In this document: in pieces, positions 26,348 through 35,373 of the stretch
Position numbering within the stretch: position 1 is the first letter of the stretch
Layout of the letters: each line of letters opens with the position of its first letter
Assembly: GCA_021769555.1 (NCBI GenBank)
Contig: JAETSR010000013.1
Location: 1 to 61,842, forward strand
Reading direction: 5' to 3'
DNA length: 61,842 nt
Origin: Clostridiaceae bacterium
GTDB taxonomy: Bacteria; Bacillota; Clostridia; Oscillospirales; Acutalibacteraceae
Position numbers and translations under genes: made by a program
Notes under the pieces: model-generated
The model's database searches: none
Told to the model about the DNA's origin: nothing
The model's input: the letters and a program-made list of their open reading frames with translations, nothing else

Positions 26348-26349
26348 GC

Positions 26350-26378
26350 TTGACAAATTCCCGACCTGATAGTATAAT
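26350..26378 (+). promoter_or_regulatory. Consensus promoter of greA-lysS
   Basis: Perfect TTGACA (26350-26355), 17-base spacer and perfect TATAAT (26373-26378), 39 bases before greA. Confidence 0.88.
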
Positions 26379-26417
26379 ATGTGGATGAAAACGGCATAGC
26401 CGCTACGGAAAGGAAAT

Positions 26418-26906
26418 ATGAGCATGGCTGAGAAGCAGTTTTTTGTTACCAAGGAAGGCTTGAAGGACCTTGAGAAGGAGCGCGACTACCTGATAATGGT
26501 GCGGCGCAAGGAGGTCTCGGAGAAAATAAAGGTGGCCCTGTCCTTCGGAGACCTGTCTGAGAACAGCGAGTATGACGAGGCCAAAAACGACCAGGCTGTG
26601 GTGGAGGCACGCATTGCCGATGTGGAGATGATGCTGAAAAACGCCGTGGTGATAGACGAAGAGGCCCTGGGGAACGAGACCGTGCATATCGGCTCCACCG
26701 TGGAGGTGAGCGTCACCTCGCCGAACGGCAAGCAGAGCGAGCGGACCCTTCGCATAGTGGGCTCCAACGAGGCGGACCCCCGCAACGGAAAGATATCCGA
26801 CGAGTCGGCTGTGGGCCAGGCCCTCATCGGCGCGGTGGTGCACCAGACCGTGGTGGTGGAGGCCCCCGCGGGCATGGCAACATATGTTGTCAACGCCATC
26901 AGCTGA
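26418..26906 (+). CDS. greA: Transcription elongation factor GreA
   Basis: A 162-residue transcript-cleavage factor that rescues backtracked RNA polymerase. The N-terminal coiled coil carries the acidic tip [16 protein letters not shown]; the C-terminal globular domain includes [15 protein letters not shown]. Length matches the family. The start at 26418 has GGAAAGG in front; a second ATG lies 6 bases on. It is followed 48 bases later by lysS, a common Firmicutes arrangement. Confidence 0.94.
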   Translation: MSMAEKQFFVTKEGLKDLEKERDYLIMVRRKEVSEKIKVALSFGDLSENSEYDEAKNDQAVVEARIADVEMMLKNAVVIDEEALGNETVHIGSTVEVSVTSPNGKQSERTLRIVGSNEADPRNGKISDESAVGQALIGAVVHQTVVVEAPAGMATYVVNAIS

Positions 26907-26954
26907 TTTGGTCAGAACGTCAAAAATAATATTATAGGAAAGGGAGAGGGAAGA

Positions 26955-28436
26955 ATGGCGGAAAAGCAGCCACAGGAGCTCAGCGAGATACTACAGATAC
27001 GCCGTGACAAGCTCAATAATATGCAGGAACAGGGCAACGACCCGTATCTTCATACCCGCTTCAATGTGGATATCAGGGCCCGGGAGATAATTGACAGATT
27101 TGAGGAGCTTGAGGGCAGGGAGGTAAGTATAGCCGGGCGCATGATGAGCCGCAGGGGCATGGGCAAGGTGGCATTTATGGACCTGCAGGACAGCTCCGGG
27201 CGAGTGCAGGTATACGCTAAGATAGACGTGATGGGGGAGGAGGCCTATAAGGCCATGCAGGCCTCTCTCGACATCGGGGACATTGCGGGCGTTAAGGGCG
27301 AGGTCTTTAGGACCCAGCGCGGGGAGATTTCGGTCAAGGCTTTGGAGCTCACCATACTCTCAAAGTCGCTTCTGCCCCTGCCGGAGAAGTACCATGGTCT
27401 TACAAACACTGACGCCAGGTACCGCCAGCGGTATGTGGACCTTATCATGAATCCTGAGGTCCGGGACGTGTTTGTAAAGCGCTCGAAGATAATCAGCGCC
27501 ATCCGGGAGTATCTGGACGGGCAGGACTTTTTGGAGGTCGAGACCCCTGTGCTGCATACCCAGGCCGAGGGCGCGGCGGCCAGGCCCTTTGTCACCCACC
27601 ACAATACTCTGGACATGGACATGTATCTTCGCATCGCCCTGGAGCTGCACTTAAAGCGGCTGATAGTGGGCGGCTTCGACAGGGTGTATGAGATTGGCAG
27701 GAACTTCCGCAATGAGGGCATGGATGCCTGGCACAATCCGGAGTTTACAATGCTGGAATTTTATCAGGCCTATACTGACATCCATGGTATGATGGACCAG
27801 ACCGAGAATCTGATACGCTTCGCGGCGCATAAGGTGCTGGGCGGCGGAAAAGTAGAGCGGGATGGGGTTGAGATAGACCTGGACAAGCCCTTTGCCCGCA
27901 TTAGTATGCTGGAGGCCGTGAAGCAGTATGCGGGAGTGGACTTTACAGAGGTAAAGACTATTGAGGAGGCCCGCGCGCTTGCGGACCGGCACCATATAGA
28001 GTATGAGCAGCGGCACAAGAAGGGTGAAATACTGAACCTGTTCTTCGAGAAGTACTGTGAGGAGAAGCTTATCCAGCCAACTTTCCTCACCGGCCACCCG
28101 GTGGACATCTCGCCCCTTGCCAAGAAGGACCCGGCGAACCCGGAATATACCCAGCGATTTGAGCTGTATATATGCGGCTCGGAGTACGCCAACGCCTTCA
28201 GCGAGCTCAACGACCCCATCGACCAGCGCCAGCGCTTTGAAGCCCAGGCAGCCCAGAAGGCCGCCGGCGACGACGAGGCCTGTGACGTTGACGAGGACTT
28301 CCTCACGGCGCTTGAGTATGGTCTGCCGCCCACAGGCGGTATGGGCATGGGCGTGGACAGGCTGGTAATGCTGCTGACGGGGGCGGCGTCTATTCGGGAT
28401 GTGCTGCTGTTCCCCACAATGAAGCCAATCGACTGA
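26955..28436 (+). CDS. lysS: Lysyl-tRNA synthetase, class II
   Basis: A 493-residue synthetase with an N-terminal OB-fold anticodon-binding domain (about 55-160, with VSIAGRMMSRRGMGKVAFMD) and a class II catalytic core. Motif 2 is seen as FRNEGMDAWHNPEFTMLEFY and motif 3 as GMGMGVDRLVML. It is intact to its normal C-terminus. Its 3' end marks the junction with the conjugative element: the next 120 bases contain short direct repeats and then mobile-element sequence of lower GC content. Confidence 0.95.
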   Translation: MAEKQPQELSEILQIRRDKLNNMQEQGNDPYLHTRFNVDIRAREIIDRFEELEGREVSIAGRMMSRRGMGKVAFMDLQDSSGRVQVYAKIDVMGEEAYKAMQASLDIGDIAGVKGEVFRTQRGEISVKALELTILSKSLLPLPEKYHGLTNTDARYRQRYVDLIMNPEVRDVFVKRSKIISAIREYLDGQDFLEVETPVLHTQAEGAAARPFVTHHNTLDMDMYLRIALELHLKRLIVGGFDRVYEIGRNFRNEGMDAWHNPEFTMLEFYQAYTDIHGMMDQTENLIRFAAHKVLGGGKVERDGVEIDLDKPFARISMLEAVKQYAGVDFTEVKTIEEARALADRHHIEYEQRHKKGEILNLFFEKYCEEKLIQPTFLTGHPVDISPLAKKDPANPEYTQRFELYICGSEYANAFSELNDPIDQRQRFEAQAAQKAAGDDEACDVDEDFLTALEYGLPPTGGMGMGVDRLVMLLTGAASIRDVLLFPTMKPID

Positions 28437-28600
28437 GTAAGTTCGCATAAGTTCATACACAGAGACATACAGAGGGTTGTGGAGGGTGCTTACCACCGAG
28501 CTTACCACAATTTACGAAAACCGCACCACAAAAGATGCGGCGTGATTATGCAAATCTCCGTAAGTCCCCGCAGTCCTCTGTAAATCTAATTGAACACAGA
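28437..28600. other. Gene-free stretch after lysS with short direct repeats, possible attL
   Basis: No gene. GCTTACCAC occurs twice with a 12-base period (28488-28496 and 28500-28508), and related CATACACAGAG/CATACAGAG and GTTCGCATAA/GTTCATACA copies lie just before. Such spaced repeats resemble arm-type integrase sites at ICE ends. The core att sequence cannot be proven without the other end. Confidence 0.4.
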
Positions 28601-28630
28601 AGCCCACCGAGAAATCGGTGGGCTTTTTTT
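28601..28630 (+). terminator. Terminator at the ICE left end
   Basis: AGCCCACCGA and TCGGTGGGCT form a perfect stem capped by a GAAA tetraloop, followed by eight T. Confidence 0.92.
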
Positions 28631-28633
28631 GTT

Positions 28634-28676
28634 GCGCCCGTCGCATTCCAGAGCGGAATGTGGCGGGCGCTTTTTT
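28634..28676 (+). terminator. Second tandem terminator at the ICE left end
   Basis: GCGCCCG (28634-28640) with CGGGCGC (28664-28670), extended inward by CATTCC/GGAATG, then TTTTTT. Together with the preceding terminator it would insulate the element from lysS transcription. Confidence 0.88.
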
Positions 28677-28789
28677 GCTTTCCCTACCCCTGAAACCGTC
28701 AGAAAAATTTTTTTGGAAAAGTGGTTTAATTTTTCGAGCTTTTTTTGCTGTTGTGGAGTGTGAGGCAAAAACGCCCCACGAGTTCCTTG

Positions 28790-29130
28790 AAAACTGAATA
28801 CACATTCATCAGGTCGTTCCTGAGCGGAGGGGAAACCCTCAGCCGTATGAAAGTGCGCCATGATCCTCCTGCCCGAAAGGGTAATGACGGAGTGCAAGGA
28901 GGGAGAGCGAGTCCGAACTATTCTGAAATATCCGATTGCTACGGATAAGGCGATGAAACGCATCAGGGTTAATGATACTTCACTACGGGGCTGGCGGAGA
29001 ACCCGGCAGAGGTGAGATTCCTATGGACTCGGTTAGCAGCCGAGCGCCTGATGACTTCCCATTGCGCTTGGGGTGTCGTGGACAAATAAAGCGCCGTTAC
29101 ATAGCCGCAGCGGGCGGCTATGAATCTAAG
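28790..29130 (+). ncRNA. Structured non-coding leader upstream of parA (family unknown)
   Basis: About 340 bases without a convincing gene but dense in hairpins: TCAGG/CCTGA (near 28810), GAGGG-GAAA-CCCTC (near 28830), CCC-GAAA-GGG enclosed by CTCCT/AGGAG, ATCCG/CGGAT, and CTCGG/CCGAG (near 29025). Two of these have GNRA tetraloops, as in stable RNAs. It ends just before the strong parA ribosome site, so it is either a leader or a separate RNA of the ICE. I cannot match it to a named family. A GTGCG at 28853 recalls a group II intron 5' end, but no domain V or reverse transcriptase follows. Confidence 0.5.
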
Positions 29131-29148
29131 AGAAAGGAGGTAAGCCGA

Positions 29149-29973
29149 ATGAGCGACTGCAAAACCATTGCCATCTGCAATCAGAAAGGCGGCGTGGGAA
29201 AGACCACTACGGCGGTCAACTTGGGCATTGGGCTTGCCATGAACGGCAAGAAGGTATTGCTCGTTGACGCAGACCCGCAGGGCGACCTCACCACCTGTCT
29301 TGGATGGCAGGATACGGATTCACTCTCCATTACGCTGGCGACAAAGCTGGCAGAAATCATGCGGGAAGAACCCAGTGACCCCATGAGCGGGATTCTGCAC
29401 CACGAGGAGAAGGTCGATGTCCTTCCTGCCAATCTGGAGCTGTCAGCGCTGGAAATGAGCCTTGTGACGGTGATGAGCAGAGAGACCACCCTGCGGACAT
29501 ATCTCAGTCAGGTAAAAGACCATTACGACTATATCCTGATTGACTGTATGCCTTCGCTTGGTATGATAACGCTCAACGCCCTTGCTGCGGCAGATAGCGT
29601 GATTATTCCTGTTCAGGCGCAGTATCTTCCGGCAAAGGGAATGACTCAGCTTTTGCAGACCGTTTCAAAGGTCAAGAAGCACATCAACCCCAGCTTGAAG
29701 ATAGACGGAATCCTGCTGACACTGGTGGACGGGCGGACAAACCTCGCCAGAAGTACCGTAGAAGCCCTCAGAACAAACTTTGGGAGCATCATGCGGATTT
29801 ACAAGGCGTCCATTCCCAGCGCCGTAAAAGCCGCCGAGGTAAGCTCTAAGGGAAAGAGTATTTTTGCCTATGAGCCGAGCAGCCCAGCGTCAAAGGCTTA
29901 TACCGACTTCACAAGGGAGGTGTTAGCCAGTGGCAGGCAGAAAGAGCGACTTCGTTCTGCCGACGCTCGATGA
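29149..29973 (+). CDS. parA: ParA-family partition ATPase
   Basis: A 274-residue deviant Walker ATPase. The P-loop NQKGGVGKTTTAVNLG lies near the N-terminus, followed by VLLVDADPQGDLTTCLG, YILIDCMPSLGMITLNAL and VIIPVQAQYLPAKG. ATG at 29149 is chosen for AGAAAGGAGG in front; the frame is open into the leader but that part has no homology features. It overlaps parB by 44 bases. In ICEs it probably stabilises or relocates the excised circular form. Confidence 0.92.
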   Translation: MSDCKTIAICNQKGGVGKTTTAVNLGIGLAMNGKKVLLVDADPQGDLTTCLGWQDTDSLSITLATKLAEIMREEPSDPMSGILHHEEKVDVLPANLELSALEMSLVTVMSRETTLRTYLSQVKDHYDYILIDCMPSLGMITLNALAAADSVIIPVQAQYLPAKGMTQLLQTVSKVKKHINPSLKIDGILLTLVDGRTNLARSTVEALRTNFGSIMRIYKASIPSAVKAAEVSSKGKSIFAYEPSSPASKAYTDFTREVLASGRQKERLRSADAR

Positions 29974-30865
29974 CCTGTTTTCCACACAGGAAATGCGGGA
30001 CGAGCAGAAGCTCGCCAGAATACGGGACATTCCCATTGAGCTGATCGACAGCTTCCCCGACCACCCCTTCAAGGTGCGGGACGATGAGGATATGACCCAG
30101 CTTGTGGAGAGCATCAAGGAGCGAGGGGTTATTACTCCCGCTACGGTCAGACCAAAGGACGATGGACGCTATGAGCTTGTCTCAGGACACCGGCGAAAAA
30201 GGGCGTGTGAGCTTGCCGGTATGGATACCCTGCGCTGTGAGGTCGTTGAGCTTACGAGAGATGAAGCCACAATCCTCATGGTGGAAAGCAACTTCCAGCG
30301 TTCACAAATCCTGCCCAGCGAAAAGGCGTTTGCCTATAAGATGCGGCTGGACGCTATGAAAAGGCAGGGAAAAAGGACTGACTTAACTTCGACACCGGTG
30401 GAGTCGAAGTTGCGGAGCAATGAATCTCTCGGAAATGAAACAGGTGAAAGCCGAGAGCAAATCCGCCGCTATGTGCGTCTGACGAACCTTGTCCCTGAGC
30501 TGCTTCAATTCGTGGACGAGGGCAGAATCAAGATGCGCCCTGCGGTGGAGCTGTCCTATCTGGACGAGGACTGCCAGCGTGATGTGGTGGACGAAATCGA
30601 CATGACAGATTCCACCCCCTCCCACGACCAGACAATCCGCATGAGGAAGTTCTTTGACGAGGGCAAGCTGACAACCGAAGTGGTTCAAGCCATCATGGAG
30701 GAGGAAAAGCCGAACCAGAAAGAGAAGATCGTCCTGCGGGGGGAGCGTGTCAGGCAGCTTATCCCGAAGAATGTTCCGCTGAACCAGACGGAGGAGTATG
30801 TCTGCAAGGCGTTGGAGCATTATGCCAGCTTCCTGCGACGGAGAGCGGAGCGAGATTCCCGCTAA
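29930..30865 (+). CDS. parB: ParB/Spo0J-family partition protein
   Basis: A 311-residue DNA-binding partner of ParA. It has the ParB/Srx-type nuclease-like domain (IPIELIDSFPDHPFKV, RYELVSGHRRKRACEL with the GHRR CTP-binding signature, ESNFQR) followed by a helix-turn-helix (about 120-190) and a C-terminal dimerisation region. The start is a GTG with GGAGGTG in front, inside parA. After its stop lie about 300 gene-free bases. Confidence 0.91.
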   Translation: MAGRKSDFVLPTLDDLFSTQEMRDEQKLARIRDIPIELIDSFPDHPFKVRDDEDMTQLVESIKERGVITPATVRPKDDGRYELVSGHRRKRACELAGMDTLRCEVVELTRDEATILMVESNFQRSQILPSEKAFAYKMRLDAMKRQGKRTDLTSTPVESKLRSNESLGNETGESREQIRRYVRLTNLVPELLQFVDEGRIKMRPAVELSYLDEDCQRDVVDEIDMTDSTPSHDQTIRMRKFFDEGKLTTEVVQAIMEEEKPNQKEKIVLRGERVRQLIPKNVPLNQTEEYVCKALEHYASFLRRRAERDSR

Positions 30866-31161
30866 ATCCCCCATCTCACACTCTTACCCCCTGAGAACTA
30901 CCTGACGAACCAAGATGAAATAATCTATCTCTTCTCTATTCTATCTCCCAAGTCAGTCTATCTCAGCAATCGCATCATTCAAGCCAAACCCAAACGGCTG
31001 ATATGATAAAAGATTACCCTGCAAATTCCGCCACAAATCTAATCTGTTTTTCGGGAAGTTTGGCAGGAAGAATCTTTACAACCGAAAAAAACAATGGGCT
31101 AAGTTTCCGCAGCTTTAGGCTGCGGTTTTTTGCGCCTAAATCTAAAATGGAGGATTTCACA
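30866..31161 (+). other. Intergenic region between parB and the surface protein
   Basis: No gene seen. The first 100 bases are pyrimidine-rich with repeated TCTATCTC-like words; the rest is AT-rich. The only structured item is the terminator at 31107-31131. Confidence 0.6.
31107..31131 (+). terminator. Terminator before the surface-protein gene
   Basis: CCGCAGC (31107-31113) pairs with GCTGCGG (31119-31125) around TTTAG, followed by TTTTTT. As it lies only 30 bases before the next start it could act as an attenuator. Confidence 0.8.
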
Positions 31162-34100
31162 ATGAATCATTGTATCAAGACCAAAGGAAAGCGGATGACT
31201 GCGCTGTTTCTGGTGCTTGTCCTCGCTCTCTCGATGATTTCCACGACAGCTTTTGCGGCTCAGGAGGATAACTACCATGACCCCGCCGAGCATTGGCTCA
31301 GTGCGGCGAATCGCACAAACGAGCTGGATGTCAACGCCACCGTAACTCGTGAGACAGGAAACTGCGCCGTATGCGGTCAGTCCACCACCTTTATCATCTA
31401 CCGGACGCCGGAATATACCCGTAACGGCGAGACAGCAACTACCCGCAATGTTCGTTATTCGGACGGTACGCTGGTAGGCGGCAAGGGAACCGGTGCTGTA
31501 ATGGACGGAACCCCCGGCAAGGACGCCTTTTATACGGGCTTTCACTGGACTAAAGCCTGCTGCAACACCTGCGGCACAATGAACAGCAATATGGGCATCG
31601 GTGACTATTGCTTCGGCAAGAATGTGTACTGGCTCTATGACTGTGCCGCAGAGTTCACCGAGGAACTGCCCGAACAGGTGAAGTACGAGTATGTGGACAG
31701 CACCTATCACAATAAGACCACCACCAGCGGCTCCTACTGCTGCTTCTGCTTCGGTACGAACAAGAACAGCACTTCCAAGCTGGAGCGCCACAATATGCAG
31801 ACGGAGATCCTGCCCCAGATCAGCAACAACCGCTTCGCCATCGTGAAGCACTGCGTGGATTGTGAGTACACCAAGACCGAGTATGTTGCCGCCAAGTCTG
31901 TTGTGGCGGACTATTACGGCGTGGTGGACGGTCAGCCCCATACGCTTACCATCTCTGATCTGTCCGAGGCTGGTGTGACTACCCAGATTCGCTACGGCAA
32001 CTCCGCTGAGTCCTGCACCCTGACGAGCGCTCCCAACTACACCGAAAAGGGACAGTACACCGTTTATTACGACATCACCTACACCTACTCCGGCGTGACG
32101 ATGAAAGAAAACGGCGTTGCCTATGTCTGGCTGCATGATGAGACCACCGAACCCGATGGGGATTGTCCCTGCGGCTGCGGCGACCCTGACTGTGACTGCC
32201 AGAACAAGGACTGCAACGGAAGCTGCAACAACAATGGCTGTGGGGACAAGCACAACTTTGTTGTCCTTGAAACGGTCAACCCCACCTGCAAGACCCTCGG
32301 CTATACCCGCTATCTCTGTGTGGAGTGCGGGAAGATTGAGAAGCGTGACTATGTGAACGCCATCGGTCATGCTTGGCAGAGTATTGTGGTTCGTGACGCC
32401 ACCTGCGAGGTGGGCGGCAAGGTGCTGAATATCTGCAAGAACTGCGGTGAGTGTGAGGAGACTATCACCCCGAAGGGCGAGCATAAGTACGGTGTTTCCG
32501 TCGTGAAGGCTACCTGCGTAAGCCCCGGCTACACCGTCGAGGAGTGCGAGGTCTGCGGCGACCGCCACATCACCGACATTCAGAACGCCAAGCCCCACAA
32601 CTATGAAGCCATCACAACCCCTGCAAGCTGCGAGAACGGCGGCTATACCCTGCATCTGTGCAAGGGCTGCGGCAGCTCCTTTATCACCGATTACACCGAC
32701 CCTCTGGGGCATAGCTTTGATAAGGGTACTACGGTAACTTCTCCCTCCTGCACCGGCGAGGGCGTGACCGAATATCGCTGTGTACGCTGCGGCTACCACT
32801 ATGTGGACGGGGACGCAGCAAGCGGGCATAAGGCTGGTGAGGAAGCGACCTGCACCACGCCCCAGCTCTGCACTGTCTGCGGCGCTGTCATCAAACAGGC
32901 GCTCGGACACAGCTACAAGACGGAAGTCACCGCCCCTACCTGCACCGAGATGGGCTTTACCACCTACACCTGCGAGCGCTGCGGCGATAGCTACAAGAGC
33001 GACTATGTGAAGGCGACCGGACACAAGGAAAGCGGTTGGATCATCGACAAGGAGCCTACTGCCGAGAGTGAAGGTTCCCGCCATAAGGAGTGCGAGAACT
33101 GCGGCAAGGTGCTTTTTACCGAGCCGATTGAGAAGCTCTACCTGACCGGCACGACCGACAGCAAGGGCGAGGCTGTTGTGGGCGGTTATCTGGTTATCGT
33201 GACCGATACCGACACGAAGAACCCTGTTGCCAACGCAAAGGTAGCTCTGAATAAGGGCGGGAGCCTGTCTATCCGTCTCCCCAATGGGCGTATCATCGAC
33301 TACGCCGACCAGACCACTGTGACGGTGAAGCTGGTGAAGGACAAGACCCCTGTTGAGAACATCGAGATTGCCGTTACCGATAAGAACGACAACTATGCCG
33401 CCGGCAAGACCGATAAGGCAGGGCAAATCACCATTCCCAGCGGCTCCGGCATCACCAACGATGATGGCAAGGCGACGGTAGGCGGCAAGGACGCTGATGG
33501 CGACCGCTATACCATCACCGTTAGGGTTATCGACTTTGAGACCGGCAGACCCATCGAGGGCGCTGTTGTCACCATCGGCAAGACCGGCAACATCACTGTG
33601 AAGCTGCCCGATGGCACCGATATGGACGAGAATAACCGTATTACCGTCATTGTTACTGACAACCGCAAGAACCCTCTTGAGGACGAGAATGTGACGGTGA
33701 AGGGCGATCTGGGACAGACCGCCACCGGCAAGACCGATGAAAAGGGCGAGCTTACTGTTCCCGATGTGGTCGTAGAGGAGCGTCATGGCGTTTATATCTA
33801 CGGCTATGTGGACGGAACCTTTGGCCCTGAGCGCAATATGACCCGCAGCGAAGCGGCGGCTATCTTTGCCCGACTACTTGCCGAGAAGCAGGGCGACCGT
33901 ATCCCCGAAAACGGTGCTGTCACTACCAAGTACACCGACATTCCTACCGATGCATGGTATGCAGGGTATGTGAAGTACCTTACGAACTACGGCGTGGTGT
34001 ATGGCCGTGGGGACAAAATCTTTGCGCCCAACGATGCAATCACCCGTGCGGAGTTTACCGTTATGGCTGTGCGCTTCTTTGAGGTTTACGGCGAGGGCGC

Positions 34101-34434
34101 AGAGGAAATCGTGGAGAAGTACGAGGGCTTCACTGATGTAAGCTCCGGCTATTGGGCGGCGGAGTATATCAAAGACGCTGCCATTCATGGCTGGGTCTAC
34201 GGCTATGGCGACGGGACTTTCCACGCCGATGCCAACATCACTCGTGCCGAGGTGGTTTCCCTGATGAACCGTATGCTGGGCAGAACACCGGACAAGGAGT
34301 ATATCACGAAGAATCTTCGTTATCTCAACACCTTCTACGATCTGTCGAGCAAGCATTGGGCATATCTCGCCGTAATGGAGGCGGCGAACGCTCATACCGC
34401 TATTCTCGGTGATGCCGAGACTTGGAGCAAGTAA
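31162..34434 (+). CDS. Large S-layer-homology surface protein with Cys-rich repeats
   Basis: About 1090 residues. A signal peptide (basic start, then ALFLVLVLALSMISTTAFA) leads to a Cys-containing N-terminal domain, then a Cys-rich spacer (CPCGCGDPDCDC). Next come about seven 35-50-residue repeats, each with a CxxCG pair preceded by a PTC-like Cys (about 370-670), two or three beta-sandwich-like stretches with GKTDKAGQITIP motifs, and three C-terminal SLH domains (from about 876, YIYGYVDGTFGPERNMTRSEAA) that anchor to cell-wall polymers. GGAGG precedes the ATG at 31162. Such proteins are common cargo of Clostridial ICEs and may aid mating contact or adhesion; that role is inference. Confidence 0.85.
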   Translation: MNHCIKTKGKRMTALFLVLVLALSMISTTAFAAQEDNYHDPAEHWLSAANRTNELDVNATVTRETGNCAVCGQSTTFIIYRTPEYTRNGETATTRNVRYSDGTLVGGKGTGAVMDGTPGKDAFYTGFHWTKACCNTCGTMNSNMGIGDYCFGKNVYWLYDCAAEFTEELPEQVKYEYVDSTYHNKTTTSGSYCCFCFGTNKNSTSKLERHNMQTEILPQISNNRFAIVKHCVDCEYTKTEYVAAKSVVADYYGVVDGQPHTLTISDLSEAGVTTQIRYGNSAESCTLTSAPNYTEKGQYTVYYDITYTYSGVTMKENGVAYVWLHDETTEPDGDCPCGCGDPDCDCQNKDCNGSCNNNGCGDKHNFVVLETVNPTCKTLGYTRYLCVECGKIEKRDYVNAIGHAWQSIVVRDATCEVGGKVLNICKNCGECEETITPKGEHKYGVSVVKATCVSPGYTVEECEVCGDRHITDIQNAKPHNYEAITTPASCENGGYTLHLCKGCGSSFITDYTDPLGHSFDKGTTVTSPSCTGEGVTEYRCVRCGYHYVDGDAASGHKAGEEATCTTPQLCTVCGAVIKQALGHSYKTEVTAPTCTEMGFTTYTCERCGDSYKSDYVKATGHKESGWIIDKEPTAESEGSRHKECENCGKVLFTEPIEKLYLTGTTDSKGEAVVGGYLVIVTDTDTKNPVANAKVALNKGGSLSIRLPNGRIIDYADQTTVTVKLVKDKTPVENIEIAVTDKNDNYAAGKTDKAGQITIPSGSGITNDDGKATVGGKDADGDRYTITVRVIDFETGRPIEGAVVTIGKTGNITVKLPDGTDMDENNRITVIVTDNRKNPLEDENVTVKGDLGQTATGKTDEKGELTVPDVVVEERHGVYIYGYVDGTFGPERNMTRSEAAAIFARLLAEKQGDRIPENGAVTTKYTDIPTDAWYAGYVKYLTNYGVVYGRGDKIFAPNDAITRAEFTVMAVRFFEVYGEGAEEIVEKYEGFTDVSSGYWAAEYIKDAAIHGWVYGYGDGTFHADANITRAEVVSLMNRMLGRTPDKEYITKNLRYLNTFYDLSSKHWAYLAVMEAANAHTAILGDAETWSK

Positions 34435-34445
34435 TACTCGCTCCG

Positions 34446-34467
34446 CCGACCTGTTCATGCAGGTCGG
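34446..34467 (+). terminator. Stem-loop after the surface-protein gene
   Basis: CCGACCTG and CAGGTCGG around TTCATG, 12 bases after the stop. There is no T-run, so it could be an RNA-stabilising hairpin rather than a terminator. Confidence 0.5.
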
Positions 34468-34568
34468 TTACATACACGAGCTGTCTGGACGCAGACGGTT
34501 GGTGTATTTAATATAACTCTCATGAAGGAGGGAGAGTGAAAAGCTATGTAGCACAATGAAGAGGACGC

Positions 34569-34603
34569 AAAAAGGCTCCGCCAAAAAAATGGACGGAGCC
34601 TTT
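34569..34603 (-). terminator. Terminator of the stalk-domain protein gene
   Basis: AAAGGCTCCG (34571-34580) pairs with CGGAGCCTTT (34594-34603). Read on the reverse strand it is followed by a T-run, 13 bases after the stop of the gene at 34616. Confidence 0.82.
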
Positions 34604-34615
34604 CATGCGCCGGGG

Positions 34616-35239
34616 TTATTTGATCCAGACAGAAGCAGGGGAGAAATTGCTGAACTCGTAATCGCCGTAGGCAAAGGCTGTGCCGAGACTGTACGACCCG
34701 AAAGAGAAGTACATCGTTACGGTGTAGCCGGGGTTAAGGCTCTGGGCTTCGGCGGCGAGCTTCTCAGCCTCCCGCATAATCTCGTCCCCGCTGAGGGACT
34801 TCCACCATTCCTTGAACTCACTCATACTGAGGGAGCCGGAGTAGACAGCGGTGTAGATTTTCTCGCTGCCGTAGTTGGTGACGGGCTTTTCCTTGACCGT
34901 CCAAGAGGATGCGAAGCTGTTGGCGACGGTTGGAGTGCCGGACACTTTAGCCGGATTTGTGACAGTGGCGGTGTTGCTTTTTGCATCATAGCCAACTTCA
35001 AGGTCGTAAGCCTCTGCCAAAGCCCTCAGCGGGGCGTAGGTTGTGCCATTGTAGGTGAACACCAGAGCGTCGTTTCCGTTTGCGTCCTTTGGAGCAAAGA
35101 CCTGTCCATTGACGAGAATCCTGATGGGATATGCCTTGATGGACAGTGCGCCATCGGACGCAAGAGCGGAAACAGGGAGTGCAATGAGCATAAGTACGGT
35201 GAGAGCGCCTGCAACGAACGATAAGAATTTGGTTTTCAT
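34616..35239 (-). CDS. Secreted copper-amine-oxidase-like stalk-domain protein (ICE copy)
   Basis: A 207-residue exported protein. A signal peptide (MKTKFLSFVAGALTVLMLIA, cleaved near ALAS) precedes the stalk domain seen as ILVNGQVFAPKDANGND and NGTTYAPLRALAEAYDLEV. A C-terminal part has EKPVTNYGSEKIYTA and VTMYFSFGSYSLGTAFAYGD. The whole protein matches the gene at 51539 in the nested transposon almost end to end. It is the only reverse-strand gene of the ICE here. GGAGGT precedes the ATG at 35239. No enzymatic residue set is seen; a surface-associated or accessory role is likely but unproven. Confidence 0.8.
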   Translation of the reverse strand: MKTKFLSFVAGALTVLMLIALPVSALASDGALSIKAYPIRILVNGQVFAPKDANGNDALVFTYNGTTYAPLRALAEAYDLEVGYDAKSNTATVTNPAKVSGTPTVANSFASSWTVKEKPVTNYGSEKIYTAVYSGSLSMSEFKEWWKSLSGDEIMREAEKLAAEAQSLNPGYTVTMYFSFGSYSLGTAFAYGDYEFSNFSPASVWIK

Positions 35240-35373
35240 TTTCGTGACCTCCAAAGTATGTATTTTGTCTTTCGACACTGTAAGCATACCGCATGGGAGG
35301 CATTTCGACAATTTTGCGATGGTCTCTAAAACAGGGCTTTCGCAGCATTGATTTTCAAGAAAGGAGTGGGCGT

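Noticed and set aside
28853-29100. Possible group II intron because of GTGCG and nearby stems
   Set aside because: No domain V-like hairpin, no 3' AY boundary in a fitting place and no reverse transcriptase; kept only as an unknown structured leader.
31099-33786. 895-residue reverse-strand open frame opposite the surface-protein gene
   Set aside because: It has no ribosome site or recognisable domain, and the plus-strand frame has a signal peptide, repeats and SLH domains. The open antisense frame is a codon-usage shadow.
34536-34559. Seven-codon leader peptide (GTG with GGAGGG in front)
   Set aside because: Too short to judge and followed by no regulated gene on the same strand.
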